From: Solenopsis invicta
Taxonomy: Eukaryota > Arthropoda > Insecta > Hymenoptera > Formicidae
DNA: 64,000 nucleotides
Direction: 5' to 3'
Assembly (NCBI RefSeq): GCF_016802725.1
Contig: NC_052669.1
Span: 12,830,770 to 12,894,769, forward strand
This document shows positions 8,711 through 20,155 of the stretch, one piece after another. Position 1 is the stretch's first letter, and each line of letters starts with the position of its first letter. Both the position numbers and the translations under genes were made by a program. A model generated the notes under the pieces. That model was not told the DNA's origin and ran no database searches. It saw nothing but the letters and a program-made list of their open reading frames with translations.

Positions 8711-10541
8711 TGCAGATCAACCCTTGTTCAACGTTTATTAACGTAATACACGTGAGGTATCGCATATAGAACGTTTACTTTAAATTCGCGTTATAAAATT
8801 CAATATTTTGCTTTTTACTGCAGATCAACACTTGTTTAATGTTCTTTAACATAATACAAGTAAAATATTGTATTGAAAACGTTTTATTTTTATTCGCGTT
8901 ATAGAACGCAAAATTTTAGTTTTTACTGTAGATCAACGATTGCTCAATGCTTTGTATTAAAATACGAATGAAATATCGCATAAAGAACGTTTTATTTGTA
9001 TTCGCGTTATAGAACGCAATATTTTGGTTTTTATTGCACATTAACGATTGTTCAATTCTTTTTAACATAATACGAGCGAAATATCGCATTGAATACGTTG
9101 TATTTTTATTAGCGTTATAGAAGACAATATTTTGGTTTTTACTGCTGATCAAAGCTTGTTCAATGCTTATTAATGTAATGCACGTGATGTATCGCCCAGA
9201 GAACGCTTTCTTTGTATTTCGCGTTGAATAACGCAATATGTTGGTATTTACTGTTGATTAACGGTCGTTCAATGCTTATTAACGTAATACACTTGAGATA
9301 TCGCACAGAGAACGTTTAATTTAAATTCACGTTGAATAACGCAATAATTTGATTTTTACTGCAGATCAACCCTTGTTCAATGCTTTTTAACATAATACGT
9401 GTGACATATCGCATAGAGAACGTATAACTTTTATTCGCGTTATAGAACGAAATATTTTAGTCCTTACTGCAGATCAACGATTGTTCAATGCTTTTTAGCA
9501 TAATCCGAGTGAAATAGCTCACAGGGAACGTTTTATTCAAATTTGCATTATAGAATGCAATATTTTGGTTTTTACTGCTGATCAACGCTTGTATAATGCT
9601 CTTTAACATAATACAAGTAAAATATTGCAAAGAAAAGGTTTTATTTTTATTCGCGTTATAGAACGCAATATTTTTGTTTTTAGTGCAGAACAACACTTGT
9701 TCAATGCTCTTTAACATAATACAAATAAAATATCGCATAAAAGACGTTATATTTTTATTCGCATTACATAACGCAATATTTTGGATTTTACGGCTGATCG
9801 ACGCTTGTACAATGCTTATTAACGTAACACACTTGAGATATCGCATAGAGATCATTTTATTTATATTCGCGTTATAAAACGCAATATTTTGGTTTTTACT
9901 GCTGATCAACGTCTGTTTAATGCTTTTTAACATAATACGAGTGAAATATCGCATAGAAAACGATTTATTTTTACTCGCGTTATAGGACGCAACAATTTGG
10001 TTTATACTGCTGATCAACGCTTGTTCAATGCTTATTAACGTAATACACGTGAGATATCGCCTAGAGAATGTTTAATATTTTTTTGCGTTATAAAACGCAA
10101 AATTTGGTTTTTAACGTTGATCAACGCTTGTTAAATTCTTATTAACATAGTACACGTGAGATATTGCATAAAAAACATATAATTAAATTTGTGTTGAATA
10201 ACGCAATAATTTGGTATTCACTACAGAACAACACTTGTTCAATGCTTTTTAACGTAATACAAGTAAGATATCGCATAGATAACGATTTGTTTGCCATTCG
10301 CCCTTGGAACTTCAATAGTATTGTTTCTGATGCAGATCAATGCTTGTTCGACGCGTTTTAACGTAAAACACGTGAGAAATCGTATAGGTAACGATTTATT
10401 TGTAATTTGCGCTAGGAACTTGAATAGATCTGTTTCTGATGCAGATAAACCCCGGTTCGACTCGTTTTTACGTAAAACACGTGAGATATAGCATAGATAA
10501 TGATTAATTTTGAATTCGCGCTGGGAACTTCAATAGTATTG
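8711..10541. repeat. diverged left part of the satellite array (108-bp monomers)
   Basis: About 17 monomers. TGCAGATCAAC recurs at 8711, 8819, 8927 and onward, so the period is 108 bp for the first part. From about 10200 the copies change to the 109-bp type of the main array. Copies differ strongly from each other. Each contains ATCAACGCTTGTT-like and AACGTAATACACGTGAGATATCGCAT-type blocks (shown here only as landmarks; the conserved cores are GATCAAC, TTAACGTAA and GAGATATCGCAT). Short reading frames through it are by-products of the repeat. Confidence 0.9.
10536..10541. other. target-site duplication, left copy
   Basis: GTATTG immediately before the LTR; the same six bases follow the 3' LTR at 16372-16377. 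Confidence 0.85.
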
Positions 10542-10802
10542 TGTTACGAGCTGTGTTACGAGCCGAGCCGTCCCGGCGAGGCGAGTTCGAGCTGCGGTGT
10601 AAATAAGGCCGTGAAACGTTCTCCTTGACAACGGCCTTGTTTATTAAAAAAATAAGCTGTCTGTGATTTTGGAGTTTGGTGTATGATAATATGGTCGTGT
10701 TTGGTGGTTAACAATTAAAGTGATTTTGTGTTTGATAAAGAAGTCTAGTTCTTTTCCGAAGTGAGAGCGCGAGTAAACAAGTACCCCTTTTTGCTCGTAA
10801 CA
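10542..10802 (+). repeat. 5' LTR of element 1
   Basis: Starts TGTTACGAG, ends GTAACA, and aligns along its length with the 3' LTR with scattered substitutions. It carries an extra 12-bp duplication of its first bases (10542-10553 and 10554-10565). Confidence 0.92.
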
Positions 10803-10805
10803 TTT

Positions 10806-10823
10806 TGGGGGCTCGTCCGGGAT
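10806..10823 (+). promoter_or_regulatory. tRNA-Pro-type primer-binding site
   Basis: Eighteen bases beginning TGGGGGCTCGTCC, three bases after the LTR. This is the sequence known to pair with the 3' end of tRNA-Pro in murine leukaemia-type retroviruses, so reverse transcription was probably primed by tRNA-Pro. Confidence 0.88.
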
Positions 10824-10854
10824 CGAACGCACGGACAGAGAGAAACGACATACA

Positions 10855-11994
10855 ATGCCTCTTACAAATACCCCACGCCGAGGGATCTGCACACGTTCCT
10901 CGGGAGACGCCGGGCATGCAATGTTAACAACGGGCATTGAGCGGACTCCTGAAAGTGTTGAAACGTCGAGCGCGGAGACGCTTCTTCGGACGGCGATGGA
11001 GGAGCTTAAACAGATGCGCGAAGAGCGCGCGCTACAGATACGGCAGCAGGAGGATCTTGTGACGCTTCTGCGACAACGAAAAATGGAACTCCGGCATCTT
11101 CAAGAAAACCAGCTAAGTCTTTCTTGTAATAGTGCCGCTAATAAAACCAGAGATGCACGCGATCAGAACATTTTGCCTCTTGAGAGAGAAACTGTTATCA
11201 CGGGAGAGGAGGAAACCTCTCGAATTTTGTTAAACAATGAGTCGGGTCTTAAATTAAAACCAGATACTTTTGACGGAAGTACTCCGTTACGTGAATTCTT
11301 TTCGCAGTTTAACTTAATTGCTCGGGCGAGTCGTTGGAATGAGGAGACGAAAACTGCCGTGCTCGTTTCGTGCTTAAGAGGAAAAGCTCGCGCGGTATTA
11401 GAAAATGTTCAAGATTTGGATAATTTTAAATTCGCGGAATTAAAATCAAAGTTAGAATTGCGATTCGGGGAAATTCATTCTCTACAAAGTTATTACTGTC
11501 AATTTACGAATAGGAAACAAAAGTTTGGGGAAAATTTTGCTGCTTTTGGGGCATAAATTGAGAGATTGTCTCAATTTGCGTATCCCGAATGTCCACATTC
11601 CGTTCGGGACAAAATTGCTTGTGCACAATTTGTTTCTGCGATATCGGACGGTTTCATAAGGAGAACTCTTCAGTTAGAGGGAATATCATCCTTAAAAGTA
11701 GCGATCGAAAGAGCCAAGACAGTAAAATCTATCCAGGAAAGTTACTTTGAACAGAAAAAGAGAAGTAATTTTAATTTTTATAAAAGAAAAGAGAATTATT
11801 TCAGTTTAAGGAAAGGAGACAGTGATGTTGAAAAAGAAGAGAAACAGGGTAAAGATGGAAATAAAAGTAAATTCATAAAATAAAATGGAAATGGAAAAAA
11901 ATACGAAAATAAAAACCGAATGGAATGTTGGCTTTGCGGGAAAGAGGGACATTTACGTTTTGAATGTCCCGGGAAATTGGGAAACGGGGTATAG
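10855..11994 (+). pseudogene. gag of element 1, with two premature stops
   Basis: One frame from the ATG at 10855 to a stop at 11992. A charged helical (coiled-coil-like) segment lies at about residues 42-85. The capsid-like part runs through GKARAVLENVQ and the YYCQFTNRKQKFGENFAAFG block, and the C-terminus has one CCHC knuckle (CWLC at 11926, His at 11950, Cys at 11965), as expected for nucleocapsid. The frame is interrupted by TAA at 11554 and TAA at 11881 with no change of phase. Both are single-codon nonsense changes. Gag would form the particle core and package RNA. Confidence 0.85.
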
Positions 11995-12062
11995 TCGAAC
12001 TTGACGGGGTGAGTCTGACTAAGGGAAGAAGAGCCCCGAGGGTTATGAGAAAGAGAATTTAA

Positions 12063-15000
12063 TATTCCTATAGATTAAACAGAATTAAATGTAATTTAAA
12101 TGAGTTTTGCTATTCTGGAGAAGTAAATAATAAATATTGTGTCTTTAATATAAATACGGGCTCTGATGTATCAATTTTAAATAGTAGTTTTGTCGATTTT
12201 AATAAACAGAAAGTCGAGATTTTTGATTGTGGTTTGAAATATCCTACGGGGGAGAAAATTTTAATTAAATACAAGACAGTTGTGAAAGTTCAACTTGGAG
12301 ATTATTCTGTAGAGATTCCAATGTTAATTGCTGACATTAGTGATGATTGTATTTTAGGAGTAGATTTTCTTAAAATCGTGAATTTAAAAAATGTATTTGA
12401 TTCCGCTTTTGGAACTCAATTTTTATCTAGTGAAAAAAATATTTTAAGATGTTCTCGTATGGGAAGTTTTTCCAGGGAATTTCCTGATATTTTGAAAGAG
12501 CTTTTTATTAAGGATTCAGAAAATTTGGAGGAAAGTCAGAAAGAAATTTTTGCGAAATTTTTGATTGAATTTCAGGATGTATTTTCTGATGAAATTGTTG
12601 CAGGGAATTGTGATATTGTTGAACATGTCATTAATGTAAAAGCTTCTTCCCCAATAAAACAGACACATCGACGGATTCCAATTCATTTGCGAGAAGAGGT
12701 AAAAAAAATTATTCAGGATATGAAGGAACATGGAGTTATTAGAGAATCTCGAAGTCCCTGGATTTCTCCGGCGGTCTTGGTAAAAAAGAAAGATGGAACT
12801 ATCAGATTTTGTGTCGATTATAGGAAATTAAATGATGTTACCAAAAAAAGATTTTTTTCCGTTATCGATGATTGATGACATCTTCGATCAATTAACAGGT
12901 AACGTAAATTGGTTTTCCTCTTTAGACTTAAAAAGCGGTTATTGGCAAATAAAAATTTCTTCAAAAGATAAAGAAAAGACTGCCTTTTCTATCGGTAATG
13001 GTCTTTGGGAATTTAATGTGATGCCTTTTGGATTGTGTAACGCCCCTGCGACTTTTGAAAGATTAATGGAGAAGATTTTGCAAAATTTTTTATCAAAGAT
13101 TTGTTTAGTTTACCTCGATGATGTTATTGTATTCGGCAAAAATTTTGAAGAAATGTTGGAAAACATGAGAAGGGTGTTTTTTCGAATTCGCTCCGCGAAC
13201 TTAAAGATTAATCCTAAAAGATGTGTTCTTTTTGGAAGAAAAATTAAATACTTAGGTCACATTGTATCAGTTGAGGGCGTTACAACGGATCCAGAAAAGA
13301 TTGCAACTGTAAGAGATTGGCCAATTCCGCATAATAAAAAGCATATTCGTAGTTTTTTAGGATTTTGCTCATATTATCGTAGATTTGTTAAAGAATTTTC
13401 GTCTATAGCTAAACCGTTATATGCTTTAACTGAAAATCAAGTAAAATTCTTTTGGGATGAGGAATGTCAGAGAGCTTTTGATAAGCTGAAACTTGCATTA
13501 ACATCGTCTGCCATTCTTTCTTTTCCAAAGGAAGACGGGGAATTTGTTTTAGATACTGACGCTTCAAATGTAGGAATTGGCGCAGTCTTGTCACAAAAGC
13601 AAGGTGAAGAAGAAAAAGTCATTGCTTATTTTAGTCGAGTATTTTCCAAAGCTGAAAGGAATTATTGTACAACGCGTCGAGAATTGTTAGCTATTGTTGA
13701 TTCTATAAAAACTTTTCGTCATTATCTTTACGGAGGGAAATTTACGGTCCGAACGGACCATATTTCTCTAAAATGGTTAATGTCCTTTAAAGATTTAGAA
13801 GGACAGCTACCTCGTTGGATGAAAAGGCTTCAGCAATATGAATTTGAAGTGATCCATCGGAAAGGTCAATATCATAAAAACGCTGACGGTCTTTCTCGAC
13901 GACTGTGTGAAGATTACGGGTATCAATATTGTGCTAAGGTGGAAATGAAAAATGGCTTATTAGAGGAAGGGATTGTAAGACGTCTTATTTTGGAAGGAGA
14001 AAACTTAGAAGAGTGGCAAAAAGATCAAAAAGAAGATCCTAGCATTTCTTTCATCTATCAAAACAAAGTCTCAGGAGAACGACCCTCGTGGACAGAGGTT
14101 GCTTCTAAAGATGCTTCTTGTAAAATCTATTGGTCATATTGGGATGCACTTTTGAGAAATGGTATTCTTTATAAGAAATGGGAGTCTCCAAATTTGAAAT
14201 CAAAAGTTTTGTAACTAGTTGTTCCGCGTACGCATATTAGACGAATTTTAGAAGAAGCGCACGATTCTTCTACTGGAGGTCACTTTGGGGTTAATAAAAC
14301 TCTGGAGAAAATTCGTAAAAGATTTTTCTGGGCTACGTGTAAACAAGATGTTGAAGAATGGTGTAGAATTTGTAGAATTTGTGTTTCTAAAAAGGGTCCT
14401 TCCGGAAAAGGAAAATCTCCCTTACAAATTTATAATGTAGGAGCTCCATTCGAGAGAATACAAATGGCTATACTTGGGCCTCTTCCTCCAACTTCTTCTG
14501 GAAATAAGTATTTACTCGTTATCGTTGATTGTTTTTCCAAGTGGGTAGAAGCCTTTCCACTTAAGAATATTAGGACTAATACGGTAGCACAGATTTTAGT
14601 CAAAGAAGTTATTTCTAGACATGGAGTTCCTTTAGAAATTCATACCGATCAAGGAAGGAATTTTGAATCTAAAGTGTTTTTGGAATTAATGCGTATACTT
14701 GGAATTAAGAAAACAAGGACGACTCCCTTACATCCTCAGTCTGATGGACAGGTAGAGCGCCAACATCAGACTATAATTAGTTGTTTATCAAAATTTATTT
14801 CCGAGAATCAACAGGATTGGGATCATTGGGTTCCAATGTTTCTTCTAGCATACAGATCTTCAAAACATGAAACCACTGGTGTAACTCCTGCTGAGTTATA
14901 TTTTGCCCGAGATTTAAGACTTCCTTTAGATTTGTTGCGAGGAAGTCCTCCAGAATTTGAAAAAATTCTGATGAAGATTATGTTAGAGGGTTAAGAAAAA

Positions 15001-15301
15001 AGTTGGAATCGATACATAATGACGTTAGGGAACGAATGGATTTAAGGTCTACTCGAGTGAAAAACAGGTATGATCGAGGGGTTAAGCAAAATCTTTTTCA
15101 GGAAGGGCAAAAGGTTTGGTTGTTTAATCCTCGAAGAGTTAAAGGGAAACTCCTAAGTTACAAAGAAATTGGGAGGGTCCTTATAAGATAATGAGGAAAC
15201 TTAGCGAAGTGGTATTCTGTATCCAGAAATCATTGAGACATAGGAAAAAAGTGGTTCATGCGGATAGGTTAGCACCGTATTTGGAAAGGCAATTGGAGTA
15301 A
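12063..15301 (+). pseudogene. pol of element 1 (PR-RT-RNaseH-IN), multiply broken
   Basis: Pol lies in the -1 phase relative to gag. The protease motif at 12153-12167 reads NTGSD, with Asn where the catalytic Asp is expected. RT shows FCVDYRKLND near 12810 and catalytic YLDD at 13111-13122. RNase H has DTDAS at 13552. IN has the HHCC zinc module (14257-14385) and the core, where the first acidic site is Ala (14467-14469) while the second Asp (14647) and Glu (14755) remain. Breaks: a 7-A run at 12843-12849 shifts the frame, TAA at 14212, a frameshift near 14960-14980, and another near 15179. The C-terminal tail ends at 15301. Confidence 0.88.
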
Positions 15302-16108
15302 GAATAGAGAATCAGAGCCCGCAAAATTTATTTGTTGTTGATTTGGAAGTGACACAGACAACGCTTAAAGTCCCCGTGACAGGAGATTATCATAAGATTC
15401 AGCATTTTAGAAGACAACAATCAGCAATCCATAACTGAGATCCGGGGTTGAACAAATGGGTTTGTCTTACAAATGGGTCTCAGAAGTGGACGACGCTCGG
15501 TAACCTGTGGCAGGAGCCCAGGGTAGAGCAGGAAATCGTTATTTTGGTTTGAATCGTGGGTGCTGAGTTACCCAAAGTAAAAAACTGGGGTAGGAAAAAA
15601 CATCTAAATATTTTCATTTTCTCCTAAAAAAGTGTGAGTTTTGGAATAATGCGAGCGACGCTCGGTAACCCGTGTCAGTGACCCGAGGTAGAGCAGCAAG
15701 TCGTCGTGTTTTTCTAGAAATCTTCACCATGGGATATGAGTTCATAGGATGTTTGACTAAAGCTTTTTCTTTTCAGAGTTATGTTATTTACAAAAGAATA
15801 CTTGTCGGATTTTGTTTTTCATTTCAGTTCTAAGGCTCCTTTGAGATGATGTACATCGTATAGAGAGTCACTGAAATATTTCTTGTTCTTAAGAAGACCG
15901 TCTCGCCCCGGTGTTTTTGATCCAAGGTTTTCCCGCGGGCCTTAGGGCAAATGCCGTAACGGGGACTTGGGGAGCCTTTATGGCGATGAGTCCTTGGAAA
16001 ATTTAGTCTTCTACTCCCCCTTGTCCGAAAAACGAAGAGACAAGCGCACAAGCTAGAAATTGAAGAGTTTTGGAAATACTTGGTGTTAGTTGTCGCGACG
16101 ACAACCTT
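15302..16108 (+). other. 3' noncoding region of element 1
   Basis: No ORF of note. A block of about 56 bp beginning GACGCTCGGTAACC is present twice, near 15493 and 15658, about 165 bp apart. Confidence 0.6.
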
Positions 16109-16120
16109 GGAGAAGGGGGA
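16109..16120 (+). promoter_or_regulatory. polypurine tract of element 1
   Basis: GGAGAAGGGGGA lies three bases upstream of the 3' LTR, the place where plus-strand DNA synthesis is primed in LTR elements. Confidence 0.8.
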
Positions 16121-16123
16121 TAA

Positions 16124-16371
16124 TGTTACGAGCCGAGCTGTCCCTGCGAGGCGAGTTCGAGCTGCGGTGTGAATAAGGCCGTGAAGCGTTCTCCTTGACA
16201 ACGGCCTCGTTTATTAAAAAATGAGCTGTCTGTGATTTTGGAGTTTGGTGTGCGATGATATGCTCGTGTTTGGTGGTTAACAATTAAAGTGATTTTGTGT
16301 TTGATAAAGAAGTCTAGTTCTTTTCCGGAGTGAGAGCGCGAGTAAACAAGTACCTCTTTTTGATTGTAACA
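16124..16371 (+). repeat. 3' LTR of element 1
   Basis: 248 bp, TG...CA ends, colinear with the 5' LTR apart from substitutions and the 12-bp duplication at the 5' copy. Confidence 0.92.
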
Positions 16372-16377
16372 GTATTG
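16372..16377. other. target-site duplication, right copy
   Basis: GTATTG, then the satellite monomer resumes. Confidence 0.85.
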
Positions 16378-19300
16378 TTAAGATGCAGATGAACGCTTCT
16401 TTGACGCGTTTTAACGTAAAAGACGTGAGATATCTCATAGATAACAATTCATTTGCAATTTGCTCTGGTAACTTCAATAGTTTCGTTTCTGACATAATTC
16501 AACGGTTGTTTGACACCTCTTAACGTAAAACACGCGAGATATTGCTTAGATAACGATTCATATGCAATTCGCGCTGAGAATTTTAATAGATTTTTTTCTG
16601 ATGAAGATCAAAGCTTGTTTGACATGTTTTAACGTAAAACACGTGAGATATTGCATAGATAACGATTCATTTGCAATTAGCACTGGAAACTTCAATAGTT
16701 TTGTTTCTGATATAGATAAACGGTTGATTGAAACGTTCTAACGTAAAACACGTAAAATATCGGATAAATAACGATTCATTTGCAATTCGGGCTAGGAACT
16801 TCAATAGTTTCGTTTCTGATGCAGATACACGTTTGTTTGACGCTTTTTAACGTAAAACACGTGAGATAACACATACATAACGATTCATTTGCAATTGGCG
16901 TTGGGAAAATAAATAGTTTCATTTCTGATTCAGATCAACGCTTGTTTGACGCTATCTAAATTAAAACACTTGAGATATCGCATACGTAACGAATCATTTG
17001 CAATTCGCGCTGTGTACTTCAATAGTTTCGTTTCTGATGCAGATCAACGCTTGTTTGTCACTTTTTAACGTCCAACACGTGAGATATCGCATAGATAACG
17101 ATTCATGTGCATTTCGAGGTGGAAACATCAATAGTTTCGTTTCTGATGTAGATCCACGCTTGTTTGACGCTTTTTAACGTAAAACATATAATGTATCGCA
17201 TAGTTAACGATTTATTTGCAATTCGAGCTGGAAACTTCAATAATTTCGTTTCTGATGCAAATCTTCGCTTGTTTGACGCTTTTTAACGTAAAACAATTGA
17301 GATATTGCATAGAAAACGATTCATTTGCAATTCACGTTGGGAAATTCAATTGCTTTGTTTCTGATGCAGATTCGCGCTTGCTTGACGCTTTTCATCTTAA
17401 AACACTTGAGATATCGCATAGACAATGATTCATTTGCAATTCGCGCTGGGTAATTCAATACTTTCTTTTCTGATGCAGATCCACGCTTGTTTGACGCTTT
17501 TTAATGTAAAACACGTGAGATACAGCATAGATAACGATTCATTTGCAATTCGAACTGGAAACTTCAATAGTTTTGTTTCTGATGCAGATCAACGCTTGTT
17601 TGACACTTTGTAACGTAAAACACGTGATATACCGCATAGATAACGATTCATTTGCAATTCGCGTTGGGAAATTCAATAGTTCTGTTTCTGATGCATATCC
17701 GCGCTTCTTTGACTCTTTTTAACGTAAAACACTTGAGATATCGCATAGATAACGATTCTTTTGCAATTCGCCCTAGGACCTTCAATAGTTTCGTTTCTGA
17801 TGCAGATCCATGCTTGTTTGACGCTTTTTAAAGTAAAACACGTGAGATACAGCATAGATAACGATTCATTTGAAATTCGAACTGGAAACTTCAATAGTTT
17901 TGTTTCTGATGCAGATCAACGCTTGTTTGACGCTTTGTAACGTAAAACACGTGATATACCGCATAGATAACGATTCATTTGCAATGTACTCTGTTAACTT
18001 TTATAGTTTTGTTTCTGATGCAGATCCAAGCTTGTTTGACGATTTTAACGTAAAACATGTGAGATATCGCATAGATAACGATTCATTTTAATACGCGCAG
18101 GGAACTTCTATAATTTATTTTCTGATGCAGATCCACGCTTGTTTGACGCTTTTAACGTAAAAAACGTGAGATACCTCATAGATAACGAATCATTTGCAAT
18201 TCGAGGTGGATACTTCAATAGTTTCGTTTCTGATGCAAATCCTCGCTTGTTTGACGCTTTTTAACGTAAAACACGTGAAATATTGCATAGATAACGATTC
18301 ATTTGCAATTCGTGCTGGGTACTTCAATAGTTTCTTTTCTGATGCAGATCCACACTTGTTTGACGCTTTTTAACGTAAAAAACGTGAAATAACGCATAGA
18401 TAACGATTCAGTTGCAATTCGCGTTGGGAAATTCAATAGTTTTGTTTCTGATGCATATCCGCGCTTCTTTGACTCTTTTTAACGTAAAACAATTGAGATA
18501 TCGCATAGATAAAGATTCATTTGCAATTCGCGCTGGGACCTTCAATAATTTCGTTTCTGATGATGATCCACGCTTGTTTGACGCTTTTTAACGTAAAACA
18601 CGTGAGATATTGCACAGACAACGATTTATGTGTAACGCGCGCTGAGAACTATAATAGATATGTTTCTGATGCAGATAAACGTTTGTTCGACGCATTTTAA
18701 CGTAAAACACGTGATATATCGCATAAATAACGATTCATTTGCAATTAGAACTGGAAACTTCAATAGTTTTGTTTATGACATAGATCAACCGTTGATTGAA
18801 GCGTTCTAAAGTAAAACACGTAAAATATCGCATAAATAACGATTCATTTGCAATTCGGGCTAGGAACTTCAATAGTTACGTTTCTGATGCAAATCAACGC
18901 TTGTTCGACGTGTTTTAACGTAAAACATGTGAGATATCGCATAGATAACGATACCTTTGCAATTCGCGCTGTAAATTTCAATAGATTCTTTTCTGATGCA
19001 GATCCACAATTGTTTCACGCTTTTTAACGTAAAACAGGTGAGATATCACATAGTTAACGATTCATTTTCAATTCACTTAGGGGAATTCAATAGTTTCGTT
19101 TCTGATGCAGATACACGCTTGTTTGACGCTTACTAACGTAAAACACGCGAGATATCGCATAGATAACGAATCATTTGCAATTTGCGTTGGGAACTTCAAT
19201 AGTTTCGTTTCGGAAGCAGATCAACGCTTGTTTGACGGTTTTTAACGTAAAACACGTGAGATATTGCATATATAACGATTCATTTGCAATTCGCGCTGGG

Positions 19301-20155
19301 AACATCAATAGTTATGTTTCTAATGCAGGTCAACGTTTGTACGACGTGTTTTAACGTAAAACACGTGAGACATCGCATAGATAACGATTTATTTGCAAAT
19401 CGCGCAAGGATCTTCAATAGTTTTGTTTCTGATGCTGATCAACACTTGTTTGAAGCTTTTTAACGTAAAACACGTTAGACATCGCATAGATAACGATTTA
19501 TTTGCAAATCGCGCAGGGAACTTCAATAGTTTCTTTTCTGATGCTGATCAACGCTTGTTTGAAGCTTTCTAACGTAAAACACGTGAGACATCGCATAGAA
19601 AACGATTCATTTGTAATTCTCGCTGGGAACATCAATAGTTATGTTTCTAATGCAGATCAACGTTTGTTCGACGTTTTTTAGCGTAAAGCACGTGAGACAT
19701 CGCATTGATAACGATTTATTTGCAAATCGCGCAAGGAACTTCAATAGTTTCGTTTCTGATGCTGATCAGCGCTTGTTTGAAGCTTTTTAACGTAAAACAC
19801 GTGAGATATCACATAGACAACGATTTATTTGCAAATCTCGCAGGGAACTTCAATAGATTCGTTTCTGATGCTGATCAACGCTCGTTTGACGCTTTTTAAC
19901 GTAAAACACGTGAGATATCGCATAGATAACGATTCATTTGCAATTCGCGCTGGGAACATCTATAGTTATGTTTCTGATGCAGATTAACGCTTGTTCGGCG
20001 TGTTTTAACGTAAAACACGTGAGACATCGCATAGATAACGATTTATTTGCAAATCGCGCAGGAAACTTCAATAGTTTCGTTTCTGATGCTGATCAACGCT
20101 TGTTTGAAGCTTTTTAACGTAAAACACCTGAGATATCGCATAGATAACGATTTAT

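Larger units (their letters stand above)
10542..16371 (+). mobile_element. LTR retrotransposon element 1 (Ty3/gypsy type) inserted in the satellite
   Basis: A complete unit: two LTRs (10542-10802 and 16124-16371), a primer-binding site, gag, pol in the order PR-RT-RNaseH-IN, a polypurine tract, and a 6-bp target duplication GTATTG at 10536-10541 and 16372-16377. Joining the flanks restores a normal satellite monomer, so the satellite was the target. The PR-RT-RH-IN order and the YLDD RT identify Ty3/gypsy; there is no envelope-like ORF. At least three in-frame stops and three frameshifts make it non-functional. Confidence 0.93.

Noticed and set aside
8916..10017. Minus-strand ORFs of repeated pattern (MRYFTRIMLKSIEQ-like)
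   Set aside because: Translation of the 108-bp satellite monomer.
10542..16371. Endogenous retrovirus with envelope
   Set aside because: No envelope-like ORF between the integrase end (15301) and the 3' LTR; the region is noncoding.
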